A DNA stretch of 64,000 bases. Origin: CALRWV02 sp943371965 (lineage in GTDB: Bacteria; Bacteroidota; JABWAT01). The notes under the pieces were generated by a model. The model saw nothing but the letters and a program-made list of their open reading frames with translations. It was not told the origin of the DNA and searched no databases. Shown here one piece after another: positions 18,304 to 28,123 of the stretch (its first letter is position 1; each line of letters begins with the position of its first letter). A program made the position numbers and the translations under genes. The DNA lies in NCBI GenBank assembly GCA_943371965.1, contig CALRWV020000008.1, positions 1 through 64,000 on the forward strand, given 5' to 3'.

Positions 18304-20096
18304 TTTTTACCTATTAAATTCCCCAAAACAACCCATTGCCACACCCTTGACCAAGTCGTTTTATTTTCCTCAAGAAGACTTAAGTTTTCAAGTGCTTTAT
18401 TTTTTAATTTTGATGTTGCTTCATAATTACCGAGAAGTTCTATATTTTCCCTGACAATCTGATTTAATGGTCCCAGTAGCCATTCCTTCATTGGAAGAAC
18501 AAAACCCATCTTATGGCTTTCAACAATTTCAGGTAAAACCCAATCACTGCATGATTCAACCAGTAACTGTTTTTTTATGTTATGTGGCCTTTTCATGGAA
18601 TCAGGAAGTTGAAGAATATATGATAGTAATTCCCTATCGGTTAATGGTGCCCTTACTTCAAGACTGTTTGCCATTGACATGATATTTGTATCTCTTATCA
18701 GCATATTCTTCATGTAACCAAACCACTCCAGAGAGATCAGCTTGGAATCGCCAGTCAATCCATTCAATCTGAATTCATCATAATCTGAAATAATTGAAGA
18801 CCATCCCAGATAACCTTTTCCAAACAGTTTGGACATTTGCTTTTCTGAATATAATGATCTGATGGAGGATATTGGCTGGTGCTTTAAATCGCTTGAAAAG
18901 GAATCTTTAATTCTGCCATATTTGGAATTATTTTGAACAATAACATCAGGTATAAATTGAAGTATTTTTCCGTAATTCTGTATGAAACGTGCCTGATTGA
19001 AAGTTCCATACCCCTGAAATATTTCATCACCGCCAAGTCCGCTCAAAGCAACTTTATATCCTCTTGACCTAACAGATTTGCTGACAATAAACGTATTGAC
19101 ACCATCAATTGACGGGTGATCATAAGCATTCAGTGAATCCGGTATTTCATTGAGAACATTATTCAAATTGAGCCTGATGTACTCATGATCAGGTTTCCAT
19201 TTTGAGACTACTTTTTCGATTCTGCTTTCTTCTGAAAACTCCTGATTGTCAAATACAACTGAAAATGTCTTTGGCTTGAGATTAAATTCCTTTGTCATTA
19301 ATCCTACCAAAAGAGAAGAATCAATTCCGCCCGAAAGAAAGGTTCCAACTTCAACATCGGAAACAAGTCGCTTTTCAACTGCTGAAGATACGAGATTTCT
19401 GATAGTCTTTTTAACATCTTCATAAGATGAACCATTGGTGTAACTTTTTGAAGATATTGCATTGATTGAAGTCAAATCGAAAGAGGTGCCTGACCATACC
19501 CCATAATAACCTGAAGGAAACATTTCAATATCCGACCATAATGTATCCGGTTCCGGAATAACTCCATACCTTACGTATTGCTGCAATCCCTTTTCATTGA
19601 TTTCAGTAATATCAGGATGAGCTTTCAAAATGGTTCTGATTTCAGAAGCTGCTGTAAGTCCGTGTTTTGCAGAAAAGTAGATTGGGTTTTTCCCTGCATA
19701 GTCACGGGCAAAGACCAGTTTTCCTGTTTTTAAGTCAGCAAAAATAAAGGCAAACATTCCATCCAGTTTTTGAATAAAATCAATTCCCAGATATTCGATT
19801 CCATTCAGAATAACTTCAGTATCACCTTTACTTTTAAACTGAATACCTTTTGAAACCAAATCTGATCGCAGTGACTTGTAATTGTAAATTTCGCCATTGA
19901 AAATAATAAGACTATTTCCGGAAACCGATGTCATCGGTTGAGATGAATCAGAAGTCAAATCAATTATTGAAAGTCTGGCATGACCCCAATAACCCAATTT
20001 GTTTACTTCAAATCTTTCCTCGTCCGGCCCTCTGTGAAAGAGTGTCCTGATAAGTCCGGTGTCACTGTTTTCCGATTGATAAATAATTCCGCACAT
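18300..20096 (-). CDS. Asparagine synthetase-like glutamine amidotransferase (AsnB family) 1
   Basis: The 598-residue protein has the two AsnB domains. The N-terminal class II glutaminase starts MCGIIYQS with the Cys2 nucleophile after Met removal, and FNGEIYNY marks the glutamine-binding region. The synthetase domain has the PP-loop SGGIDSSLLVGLM near 254 and LSGLGGDEIFQGYG further on. AsnB makes asparagine from aspartate, glutamine and ATP. Family members inside polysaccharide clusters are often thought to amidate uronic acids or other carboxylates; with UDP-GlcA made nearby that is plausible but is inference. It overlaps the FkbM gene by ATGA. A second, quite different homologue lies at 48731-50266. 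Confidence 0.9.
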   Translation of the reverse strand: MCGIIYQSENSDTGLIRTLFHRGPDEERFEVNKLGYWGHARLSIIDLTSDSSQPMTSVSGNSLIIFNGEIYNYKSLRSDLVSKGIQFKSKGDTEVILNGIEYLGIDFIQKLDGMFAFIFADLKTGKLVFARDYAGKNPIYFSAKHGLTAASEIRTILKAHPDITEINEKGLQQYVRYGVIPEPDTLWSDIEMFPSGYYGVWSGTSFDLTSINAISSKSYTNGSSYEDVKKTIRNLVSSAVEKRLVSDVEVGTFLSGGIDSSLLVGLMTKEFNLKPKTFSVVFDNQEFSEESRIEKVVSKWKPDHEYIRLNLNNVLNEIPDSLNAYDHPSIDGVNTFIVSKSVRSRGYKVALSGLGGDEIFQGYGTFNQARFIQNYGKILQFIPDVIVQNNSKYGRIKDSFSSDLKHQPISSIRSLYSEKQMSKLFGKGYLGWSSIISDYDEFRLNGLTGDSKLISLEWFGYMKNMLIRDTNIMSMANSLEVRAPLTDRELLSYILQLPDSMKRPHNIKKQLLVESCSDWVLPEIVESHKMGFVLPMKEWLLGPLNQIVRENIELLGNYEATSKLKNKALENLSLLEENKTTWSRVWQWVVLGNLIGKK

Positions 20097-20141
20097 AATT
20101 AAACTCTATTCTGTTAATTCCAATGTATCTGGGAATTCAAT

Positions 20142-21251
20142 TCAAAGACCCTGAATTTTCTGCAATGCCATTTCATATTTCAGTGAAACTGTTTTTTCAG
20201 TAAATTCATTTAATTTCAAAATGGAATTTTGTGCAAACTGCTTCCGTATTTCAGGATTGAGCAAATAATAAATGCCATCAGCGACGATATGAGGTGTTAT
20301 GGGTTGGTCAACCAAATATCCTGTATTCAGGTGTTCAATGACATCAGGTACACCACCCGAATTTGAACCTAAACAAACACATCCGTTTGACATTGCTTCA
20401 AGGTAAACAATTCCGAATCCCTCTCCTGTACTTGGCAATAAAAAAACATGTGACTCTTCATATTTTCTTTTTAATTCATCATCAGTCAAATCAGTCATAA
20501 ATTCCACCTGATCTTTCCAAGCAAAATCTTTGATCAATAATTTATGGCGTTCAACATCATCTCCTTTTGAGACTATGCAATATGTAAATTCATCAATTTT
20601 TTTTTGAATGTAAAGAAAGTTCAATGCTGAGAGAGAAAAATCAACACCCTTGTAATTTTCTGATTTCACCAATCTGCAGACAGATAAAAATCTGATCCCA
20701 TACTCATTGTGTTTATTCAGAATACCTGAATCCTGATTGCTGTAAAATCTCTCAGGCAGAGTATTGGGAATGAGTCTAACAGGAACGGAAGCATTGAAGT
20801 TTGATTTGAATTTTTCAACAGTGTACCTGCTTACTGCCCAAACCTCATCGACAAAAGTGGAACAAAATCTGTAAAACCTTTTCTGATCAAACCAAATTTC
20901 TATTCCATGTGCATTCATGATTATTGGTTTCCATGGTGCAATCAATTTTAATATAAGAATCAGTGGAAGAAAGTTTCTGTGTCCAATAATGACAATGTCA
21001 GACTTATATATTTTTGTTATAAAGCTGAAAATCGAGGGAATTGTATTTCTCACAAATCCTTTAAAAGCTAAGTCTGATTTTTCATCTGAATCTGAAAAAA
21101 TCCGAGTCAACTCAATATCCGAATCATTTAAAGAAACGATATCGACCCTGAAACCGAGATGGATCAAAATACCGGTAAGTGTAAAATTATATCTCTCGAT
21201 TCCCCCTTTTTCAGGAATGAAACTGCTTCCATATAATAGAATATTTTTCAT
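20142..21251 (-). CDS. GT4 glycosyltransferase
   Basis: A 369-residue GT-B enzyme that opens ILLYGSSFIPEKGGIERYN. The donor domain carries RFLSVCRLVKSENYKGVD near residues 190-205 and the E-x7-E motif EGFGIVYLE, then SNGCVCLGSNSGGVPDVIE. The motifs are complete, so it should be active. It overlaps the AT3 gene by ATGA at its start, and 45 bases separate its stop from the AsnB-like gene. Sugar specificity is unknown. Confidence 0.9.
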   Translation of the reverse strand: MKNILLYGSSFIPEKGGIERYNFTLTGILIHLGFRVDIVSLNDSDIELTRIFSDSDEKSDLAFKGFVRNTIPSIFSFITKIYKSDIVIIGHRNFLPLILILKLIAPWKPIIMNAHGIEIWFDQKRFYRFCSTFVDEVWAVSRYTVEKFKSNFNASVPVRLIPNTLPERFYSNQDSGILNKHNEYGIRFLSVCRLVKSENYKGVDFSLSALNFLYIQKKIDEFTYCIVSKGDDVERHKLLIKDFAWKDQVEFMTDLTDDELKRKYEESHVFLLPSTGEGFGIVYLEAMSNGCVCLGSNSGGVPDVIEHLNTGYLVDQPITPHIVADGIYYLLNPEIRKQFAQNSILKLNEFTEKTVSLKYEMALQKIQGL

Positions 21252-22399
21252 ATTCGAACAGCCGGAAATAATTTTGAATAATTGAACTTCAGGAAATCAA
21301 ACTTTCTTTTTACCAAAAAATCCTCAAAAAAAGGAAGTGATGTAATCAATATTAAAATAATCAGTATCGGTTGATAAAAATGCTTCAGAGCACCTATTTC
21401 AACATAGTAGGATGTTAAGAGAACAAATGGATAGTGAAATAAATAAATGGAGTAACTCCCTTTTCCATAGAAGGAAAAAATACCATTTATTGCACTCTCA
21501 AAATACTTCACAAAGAAAAACTGAAAAGTTCTGATTTTATACAGAACAAGTAAAATAATACTGATACCAAATCCTTTCAGCCAACTGTGCATAACAGCGG
21601 AATGAAGAATTAAATAAATACCCATTGTTAATATAAAGAGAAATGATAAGATGATTATTTCTTTTTTAAAACTTTTCCCCGATAGATATATTTCAGCAAT
21701 AAAAATACCTACGTACCAGACAATGTACATTGAAAAGAAATTTGAGATTGGGTTGGGTAACAAATAATTACTCACAAAACCAACGCCTGAAATTGCAATG
21801 GAATAAAGCAGAAGTCTAATGTCTTTTGCAATTGTTATCTTTTCAAAGAATAATTTTTCAAAAAAAGGGTAAATGTAACGGTGACAGCATGGATAAAAAA
21901 AATAAAAAAACATTTCAAATGAAAGCGACCATAATACACCGTTGTATGCATAGGGAAGAAACCAGTTTCCTTTGATTGAACCGGGTGTTTGAAGGAATAA
22001 TATATTTCCTGCCAAATTGTAAACCGAAAGGCTTTCATCTGATCTGTTAAAAAAAGAAAATGCAATCAATCCAGCAATAATCAATGATATATAATACGGA
22101 GGTAAAATCCTTTTAAACCGTTTGTAAAAATATTTATTGATTCCTTCATCTGAATTTAGATTTAATTTATAAGAATTAAGTTTGATGCTGAACCCTGAGA
22201 TGACGAAAAAAAAGAGAACTGCTTCCAGATTCAATTCTGAAATCATCCCAAATATTGAATTGACTCCAACTGAAAATATCCGGTTGAAATCATTGAAATA
22301 AACTGAATAAAGATGGTGGAAAACAACTATCAGCGCTGCAATGCCACGGACACTGTCTAAAATAACAATTCGATTTCCTGGAGCAGGATTTATTTCCAT
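21248..22399 (-). CDS. AT3 (OafA-type) membrane acyltransferase 3
   Basis: A 383-residue AT3 family membrane protein with the signature LDSVRGIAALIVVFHHLYSV at residues 14-33, including the conserved RG and histidine pair, and FFVISGFSI after it. About ten membrane segments follow. Its gene overlaps by 10 bases the gene for a membrane-anchored SGNH hydrolase (22390-23040). In many OafA-like proteins an SGNH domain is fused behind the AT3 domain, so the two genes here look like the split form of that arrangement, with the acyl group passed to the SGNH part outside the membrane. Acceptor sugar unknown. Confidence 0.88.
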   Translation of the reverse strand: MEINPAPGNRIVILDSVRGIAALIVVFHHLYSVYFNDFNRIFSVGVNSIFGMISELNLEAVLFFFVISGFSIKLNSYKLNLNSDEGINKYFYKRFKRILPPYYISLIIAGLIAFSFFNRSDESLSVYNLAGNILFLQTPGSIKGNWFLPYAYNGVLWSLSFEMFFYFFYPCCHRYIYPFFEKLFFEKITIAKDIRLLLYSIAISGVGFVSNYLLPNPISNFFSMYIVWYVGIFIAEIYLSGKSFKKEIIILSFLFILTMGIYLILHSAVMHSWLKGFGISIILLVLYKIRTFQFFFVKYFESAINGIFSFYGKGSYSIYLFHYPFVLLTSYYVEIGALKHFYQPILIILILITSLPFFEDFLVKRKFDFLKFNYSKLFPAVRI

Positions 22400-23040
22400 T
22401 TATTCTCAATTTCTGACTTTATTAACTGGGTTATGCATTTATTGCCTTCATTGGTTAAATGAATTCCATCACTACTGATAAACATAGAAGGAGTATTTTG
22501 AAAGGCACTTTCAACGTTAATTATTTCAAAATCCTCTTTTCCTAGCATTTTATTGAATTCATTAATTTCAAGGTTAACATTAGTTCTGCTTTCACCTGCA
22601 ACTTTAATTTGGTTCAATATAAAAATCTGCTCTGCATCCAACAATGTTTTGAGTTTCACTGTCTGATTAAAAACAAATTCTGCATTTTTGTTCACAAGAA
22701 AATCATTAACTCCGATCCATAAAACCACTTTCTGTCCGTCTGATATCAGAAATGGAATTTTGAAAAAATCAATCCAGTATTGGGTATTTGAACCAGAAAC
22801 ACCCAAATTGACCACCCTGAATTGCATTAATTTATCAGGAAATTCAATCCCTTCAACCCGACTGTCACCAATAATAAAAACCTTCTGATCACCTTTGAAT
22901 TTTTCAATGATTAGTGTTGAATAATTGCAAATAGTTTTTCTGTTAAGAATATGGAAGTACATCAATATCCCGAAAAACATAATAATCAAAAGAAAAATAA
23001 GACCTTGTAACAATACATATTTTGATTTAATGCTTGGCAT
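22390..23040 (-). CDS. Membrane-anchored SGNH/GDSL-type hydrolase or acyltransferase partner
   Basis: The ATG at 23040 is preferred over an in-frame TTG at 23046, giving 216 residues; it starts two bases after the polymerase stop. One hydrophobic segment near the N-terminus (about residues 8-28) should anchor it in the inner membrane. The outer part carries the SGNH blocks: IIGDSRVEG (block I serine), NLGVSGSN (block II glycine), WIGVND (block III asparagine) and SSDGIHLTNEG (block V Asp and His). All four catalytic positions are present. SGNH proteins act as sugar O-acyl esterases or as acyl transfer partners. The overlap with the AT3 gene favours the latter. Confidence 0.8.
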   Translation of the reverse strand: MPSIKSKYVLLQGLIFLLIIMFFGILMYFHILNRKTICNYSTLIIEKFKGDQKVFIIGDSRVEGIEFPDKLMQFRVVNLGVSGSNTQYWIDFFKIPFLISDGQKVVLWIGVNDFLVNKNAEFVFNQTVKLKTLLDAEQIFILNQIKVAGESRTNVNLEINEFNKMLGKEDFEIINVESAFQNTPSMFISSDGIHLTNEGNKCITQLIKSEIENKWK

Positions 23041-23042
23041 TT

Positions 23043-24428
23043 TCAATTGAACAGAGAGAATCTATCAGAAAGGAATTTCAATACTAACATAACAATAAAG
23101 CTCCAAAAAACAGCGTTTACCATAAATTCAAAGGAATTTCCCAACCAAATGATTGAAAATAATCCATTGAAAAAAATACATGTTCCCAAATAGTATCCCC
23201 CAAGCCATTCTTCAGCTTTTGTATAAAGAAATGAGTTTAGGAGTCCTAAAATAAGATGAGCAACAATTATTCCTGTAATTCCTGCCGTTAAATAAGAATC
23301 AACAATAAAAGCTGGTTTGGCAGATACATCTGAATTTTCATCTATCACTCCATTTTCGTATACCCGCTGCATAATCAACAATTCAAGATCTGGTTTGTCC
23401 GGCCAAAGAATTCTGGGAATGAAAGAATAAAAGACCTGATTTATTATTTCAAAGCCATAATAAGGGCGGTAGGCAGGAACCTGTTCAGTGAATAAAATAA
23501 ACATACCAACTTCACTAAGCCTGTCAACCAGAAGAGACCATGTAGCATCATCTCTTTCATCAGCAGTTGAGTTTACTGTATACTCAACTGACATCTCAAA
23601 TGCATCTGATGATGCAACCTCTTCATACCAATTCAAAGTTCTGTAATAACCACTGAAAATAGGTCCGAAATTCAACCAAAATATAGCAGTTATAGTACCC
23701 AATATTACAATTGTCTTTTTGTAAAAAGGAAAAAGAAAAAAGCCAGTCAATATTAATACAAATAAGACCTGAGATTTCCAGCCGGAAAGAACAGCCAGAA
23801 CCATAGAAATCGAAAAAATGATCAGACCTAAAGGGATCAGTTTATTATTTTTTTCCTTTATGGCAAAACCCAAAAACAAAACAGAAGCAATTTGAGAAAT
23901 TGTTCCAAATTTTACCACAATTTGAGATAGACCAGGAATTAAACTTGAAAACAATACGACAATTTGAGCAGATATAGCAGTAATCAAAATAATTAAGGTA
24001 AGTTTTGATTTATCTATATTTTTCAATTCTCTCCCTTTTTTTCTGAAATCAACTGACATGCCAACCAACAAACTGATATGTGCAATCAAATAAAAGCACT
24101 GGCATTTTGCAACATTTACAACCTGATCATTTTGAAAACCGGGATCACCCACCAATTCAAAAAATCGGTATCCTTTTAAATTCAGAAAATAAAAAACTGA
24201 ACTGAAACATACATATCCGAAGAAAAAACTGTGCGCCAGAAAATATGGTCTGAAAAGCTGTTGACTGACCGGCATGTCATTTGGAATAGGAATGAGCTTT
24301 TTGAACAACGTTAGAATGTAAATTACAATTGATGTAAACCACGCAATCCAATACACATTTTCAGGCATTGCAGTATGCATGGCAAACAACAGGAAAGCAA
24401 GAATATAAAAAGCTGTTAACTTCAACAT
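23043..24428 (-). CDS. Wzy-like oligosaccharide repeat-unit polymerase
   Basis: A 461-residue polytopic protein with about ten to twelve hydrophobic segments and a large soluble loop between residues of roughly 265 and 345. That loop contains SFIPRILWPDKPDL, a motif often seen in O-antigen polymerase-like proteins of Bacteroidota. Such polymerases join lipid-linked repeat units on the outer face of the inner membrane. It sits among glycosyltransferase genes, between the SGNH gene (2 bases) and a GT4 gene (16 bases). Sequence conservation in this family is low, so the call rests on topology, the loop motif and context. No Wzx flippase was found beside it. Confidence 0.7.
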   Translation of the reverse strand: MLKLTAFYILAFLLFAMHTAMPENVYWIAWFTSIVIYILTLFKKLIPIPNDMPVSQQLFRPYFLAHSFFFGYVCFSSVFYFLNLKGYRFFELVGDPGFQNDQVVNVAKCQCFYLIAHISLLVGMSVDFRKKGRELKNIDKSKLTLIILITAISAQIVVLFSSLIPGLSQIVVKFGTISQIASVLFLGFAIKEKNNKLIPLGLIIFSISMVLAVLSGWKSQVLFVLILTGFFLFPFYKKTIVILGTITAIFWLNFGPIFSGYYRTLNWYEEVASSDAFEMSVEYTVNSTADERDDATWSLLVDRLSEVGMFILFTEQVPAYRPYYGFEIINQVFYSFIPRILWPDKPDLELLIMQRVYENGVIDENSDVSAKPAFIVDSYLTAGITGIIVAHLILGLLNSFLYTKAEEWLGGYYLGTCIFFNGLFSIIWLGNSFEFMVNAVFWSFIVMLVLKFLSDRFSLFN

Positions 24429-24444
24429 GATGATCTGTAAAAAA

Positions 24445-25602
24445 TTATTTTAAAATATTATGGATGGATTGAACGACTGAATTTAAATTCCAGTTCTTTA
24501 TTTTTTCCTGACTTTTCTTCCCCATTTCTGAAACAATTTGTTCATTGCACATTATCTTCATTTTATTAACCAGATCATTTCCATCATTTGATTTAACAAT
24601 AAATCCATTTTCACCCTGTTCAATTAAATCGGCAGCACAACCAACTTTATCACTTACAAGTACGGGAAGACCACAAACCATTGCTTCGTTTACAGCCAAA
24701 CCCCATGTTTCTCCAGGTCCCTGTGAAGGTAAACAAAAAACATTTCCCATTCTATAAGCAATCGGCATAATCGACTGATTTTGAAAGGGTAAAAAATATA
24801 TCCTTTTTTCATAACCTTCAGACAATTTAAGAAGCTCCTTTTCCAATTCCCCATTTCCCATAAGAACCAGGTATGAATTGGTCGCATTGGCCTTGATAAA
24901 AGAATCTATCAGAAGATCGGGTCTTTTTTTCGGTTCAAATTTACCGGCAAAGAGAAATACAATTCCATCATCAGGAATTCCCAAGTTTTTTCTCCACTCA
25001 CATGCTTTTAACTTAAATTGACCATTTGTATCCTCAAATCTGTCATTATCTATTGCGTGTGGAGCATAAACCAATTGGTTTTCCTTTAAACCGCAAAATT
25101 GGAAATAGTCCTTATTGTTTTTCCCAACATATAAAGCATAGTCAACAAATGAATAAATATATCTTAAACTTATTTTCCGAATCAGGTTTTTTATTTTTCC
25201 AATGGGATCAAGTAAGTGTGAATCTCCTCTGAAAATGACAGGAATTTTCCCTTTAAAATATTTCATAACTTTAAAATGACTATCAAAACTCCAGCCAACA
25301 ATTAAAACTGCTTCTGCACCAAAATTTTCAATTTTTTCCACAAGTTGTGGATTAATGATGCCGTTGTAATGATGCGTTCCCGGATCTTTTGAAATATTTT
25401 CAACAAATTCAAAGGAATATCCATTCAAAAGTGGAATATCCCATTCAATTGTTTTTCCGAAACCAGGATCATATTTTGCTGACTGAGATTGTGACCATGT
25501 GTAAAATACCTTTACATTGAATTCCCTCTCCTTTGACAGCAATTTGAATAAGGGGGCATAGTACTGAATCGGGTGAGTTGTAACAATCGCAATTTTTTTC
25601 AT
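24445..25602 (-). CDS. GT4 glycosyltransferase
   Basis: A 385-residue GT-B enzyme that opens IAIVTTHPIQYYAPLFKLL, a start shared by a recognisable GT4 subgroup in exopolysaccharide loci. The donor domain starts near 210 with FLFAGKFEPKKRPDLLI, has the E-x7-E motif ETWGLAVNE, and continues CGLPVLVSDKVGCAADLI. The ATG overlaps the stop of the upstream GT4 by one base (TGATG). All typical motifs are present. Donor and acceptor are not predictable. Confidence 0.9.
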   Translation of the reverse strand: MKKIAIVTTHPIQYYAPLFKLLSKEREFNVKVFYTWSQSQSAKYDPGFGKTIEWDIPLLNGYSFEFVENISKDPGTHHYNGIINPQLVEKIENFGAEAVLIVGWSFDSHFKVMKYFKGKIPVIFRGDSHLLDPIGKIKNLIRKISLRYIYSFVDYALYVGKNNKDYFQFCGLKENQLVYAPHAIDNDRFEDTNGQFKLKACEWRKNLGIPDDGIVFLFAGKFEPKKRPDLLIDSFIKANATNSYLVLMGNGELEKELLKLSEGYEKRIYFLPFQNQSIMPIAYRMGNVFCLPSQGPGETWGLAVNEAMVCGLPVLVSDKVGCAADLIEQGENGFIVKSNDGNDLVNKMKIMCNEQIVSEMGKKSQEKIKNWNLNSVVQSIHNILK

Positions 25603-26903
25603 CAGTTTGTGTACCCATTAAAATCATCTTGAATTTTGATGAAGAAATCCATCTGCAGTTGAGCCATTGATTCTGATTTATATTTCAGCATCTCATTTTC
25701 ATTAATTTCCTTTTTTGTTCCAATGGAATCAATAAAATCAGTTAAATAGTCAACCATTTTATTTATTTGGTTTTCATTTATTTCATTGAAAACAAACAAG
25801 TCCTGGTCGGATATGCTTTTAAATATTTCAACAGCAGGACTTTCCTCATGCAAAAACGAAATAACTGGTTTTTTTGACAGTAAATATGGATACAGTTTAG
25901 ATGGTGTATAGGTTTTATCAGTGGTTCCAATCAATAATAATCCGGATGATTCCTGCTGATATTTTACAGCAGTTAAATACTGAACCCGTTCGGGATATTC
26001 TTTTACCGTTGATTCAATTCCAAGTTCTGAAGCAATTGGAGTTACAGATAATACCTGATTTTTACCTTGTACATAACTTGTTCCAATAAAAACGATTCTG
26101 ACATTTTTAAATTTATCAGGAAAACGCATTGAAGCAGATTGAAAACCGCTGAGAAATAATCTGATAACTGGAAGCATGTGCTTGTTGCAAACTCCTGTAT
26201 ACACCAGATTGATTTTTCCTTTTTCAAGATAAGGCAATTCTGTTGCCAGTTTTTCAGCAATTCTCATATCCTGTTCACTTACACCAAATGGAATTACTTT
26301 AAATTGTTCTCTCCTCAACTTTTTATATCGATCCATCAGCATTGAAATATAAGACGGTGAAACACAAATGATTCCATCAATTTTTGACATTACCCATTTT
26401 TCCATCCATTTATCCAGTGTATATGAAAAAATGAATTTGGGAGGTCTTTGAGCTTTGGGCAAGTTAAGATAAATATCACTTCTCCACGGATCCTGCATAT
26501 CAATAACAATCGGTTTATTTATCAGCCATCTCCATAAACGTCCTACAACAGCAACAGGAAACATGGTTGTTGAAAAGTAAATAATATCAGGTGACCTTTT
26601 AAAAACCTGCCATGTGCCAAAAAGGAATAAAGCTGGAAGAATGCGGTACGCAATTGAATTGAATCCAGTAAATTTCGAAATGAAAAGAGGTATCGATTTA
26701 AGCCTGATAATTTTAACCTGAACAGGAACAGTAAGAAGTAAATCAGGATCATAAACTCCACCTGACTGTTTCCAGTCCGCACAAATTACTGTAACCTCAA
26801 CATTGCTTTCAATCCAATGAATCAGGCTTTGTCTGACACGATGGATATCAGGCGTATTAATTGGAGGGAAAAAAGGTGTAACCACCACTACTTTTCTGAT
26901 CAT
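25602..26903 (-). CDS. GT4-like glycosyltransferase
   Basis: The frame is open to 26954, but the ATG at 26903 forms an ATGA overlap with the upstream gene and directly precedes the conserved opening IRKVVVVTPFFPPINTPD, so it is taken as the start (433 residues). The acceptor domain has PDIIYFSTTMFPVAVVG and VIDMQDPWRSD. In the donor domain the E-x7-E region is changed: the matching segment reads TYTPSKLYPYLLSKKPVISF, as in a GT4 subgroup with a PSK-type motif. Several positively charged and tryptophan-rich stretches may bind the membrane. Specificity is unknown. Confidence 0.8.
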   Translation of the reverse strand: MIRKVVVVTPFFPPINTPDIHRVRQSLIHWIESNVEVTVICADWKQSGGVYDPDLLLTVPVQVKIIRLKSIPLFISKFTGFNSIAYRILPALFLFGTWQVFKRSPDIIYFSTTMFPVAVVGRLWRWLINKPIVIDMQDPWRSDIYLNLPKAQRPPKFIFSYTLDKWMEKWVMSKIDGIICVSPSYISMLMDRYKKLRREQFKVIPFGVSEQDMRIAEKLATELPYLEKGKINLVYTGVCNKHMLPVIRLFLSGFQSASMRFPDKFKNVRIVFIGTSYVQGKNQVLSVTPIASELGIESTVKEYPERVQYLTAVKYQQESSGLLLIGTTDKTYTPSKLYPYLLSKKPVISFLHEESPAVEIFKSISDQDLFVFNEINENQINKMVDYLTDFIDSIGTKKEINENEMLKYKSESMAQLQMDFFIKIQDDFNGYTN

Positions 26904-28123
26904 ATCATGCTTGATTTTAAAATATTCAAAAATTTGTTCTGTTCCATTTCCCAATTGAACACAGTTCCGGCATACTCAAAAGATTTCAATTTGCTTTTTT
27001 CCAACTCTTCTCTGTTTATATTCCAAAATGCAATTAAATCGGCCAATTCCTGAAGATTGCCTTCCATGTATAATTTTCCAAAACCGGGATTGTCATCAAT
27101 GACTTTTTTCTGTGCGTCAGTATCTGTTGCAATGACAGCCAATCCTGAAATCATATAGGTGAATATTTTGTTTGTCAGACAGATATTCCTGTTGTAAATA
27201 GCTCTTGTTTCAAGTGCCAATCCAATATCCATTTCAGACGCTATGTAAAATATTTTGTCAGGTTCAACTGTACTTATCCAATTAATACGTTTGGGATCAA
27301 AATCATATTCCTTCGCAAGATTATTGAGTTTATGTTTGTATTCGAAATCCACATTACCCAAAAGATTTAATACTGCTTCACATTTATTTCCCAATAAACC
27401 CAATGCTTTAATGACTTCTTCAATTCCTCGTTGAGGCCCGACCGTTTGTGAAAACCAGAATAGTTGAAGTGGAGAATCTGAATTGAATTTGGGCGCTTGA
27501 ATATAAGCTGAAGAAAAAACATTATTTACTGTTTCATATTTCCCTTTTGGATAAAGCAATTTATATTCAGCTTCAATCAATGGACTTGCACATGTTATGT
27601 ATCTGGCTTTTGGGAGAAAATAATTTTCAATTTGAATTAATTTATTTTTTTCCTTTTCACTGATTGTATTGCTTTCACCCCGGTGAAAATCTTCCGCATC
27701 AAAAGCAAAAGGAATACTTCTGATTTTGGATAAATATCCGGCAGCAACAAGAGCGGGAAGATTGTGTGCCACAATGAAGTCACATTTAATAAAGAATCCA
27801 CGGATTATCAGCAGCAGAGATGATGGAGAAATAAATAAATTGGAAAAAGAGGAAATTCCTGAAACATCTGTGATGGTTTTCAACAATTTATAAATTGGTT
27901 TGTAAACCAGTAATTTGGCTGAAAACCATTTTATTGTTATGAGATTGAATTTATTTTCTTCAGCTATCCGTATATCAGATTCATCAAGTGACGGCAATGA
28001 TTGAAAACTTAATACAGAAACAGAATAGTTATTTCCAACCAGGCATTCCGCTTCCTTAACAAGTCTGGGATTGCTGCTGATGTGGTTGGATGTAATCAGT
28101 AATATTTTTTTAGTGTCCGGCAT
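26900..28123 (-). CDS. GT4-like glycosyltransferase
   Basis: A 407-residue GT-B protein that opens ILLITSNHISSNPRLVKEAE, a start seen in exopolysaccharide transferases. FIVAHNLPALVAAGYL and FDAEDFHRGE lie in the acceptor domain. The donor domain begins near 220 (LFWFSQTVGPQRGIEEV) and ends with NKIFTYMISGLAVIATD. The classical EFGxxxxE motif is not obvious; LTNKIF takes its place. It shares 14 bases with the upstream GT4 gene and an ATGA with the downstream one. Function beyond glycosyl transfer is not predictable. Confidence 0.8.
   Translation of the reverse strand: MPDTKKILLITSNHISSNPRLVKEAECLVGNNYSVSVLSFQSLPSLDESDIRIAEENKFNLITIKWFSAKLLVYKPIYKLLKTITDVSGISSFSNLFISPSSLLLIIRGFFIKCDFIVAHNLPALVAAGYLSKIRSIPFAFDAEDFHRGESNTISEKEKNKLIQIENYFLPKARYITCASPLIEAEYKLLYPKGKYETVNNVFSSAYIQAPKFNSDSPLQLFWFSQTVGPQRGIEEVIKALGLLGNKCEAVLNLLGNVDFEYKHKLNNLAKEYDFDPKRINWISTVEPDKIFYIASEMDIGLALETRAIYNRNICLTNKIFTYMISGLAVIATDTDAQKKVIDDNPGFGKLYMEGNLQELADLIAFWNINREELEKSKLKSFEYAGTVFNWEMEQNKFLNILKSSMI

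Noticed and set aside
20116..20137. Inverted repeat AATTCC/GGAATT in the 45-base gap before the AsnB-like gene
   Set aside because: Six base pairs with a 10-base loop is weak and there is no supporting promoter or terminator feature.
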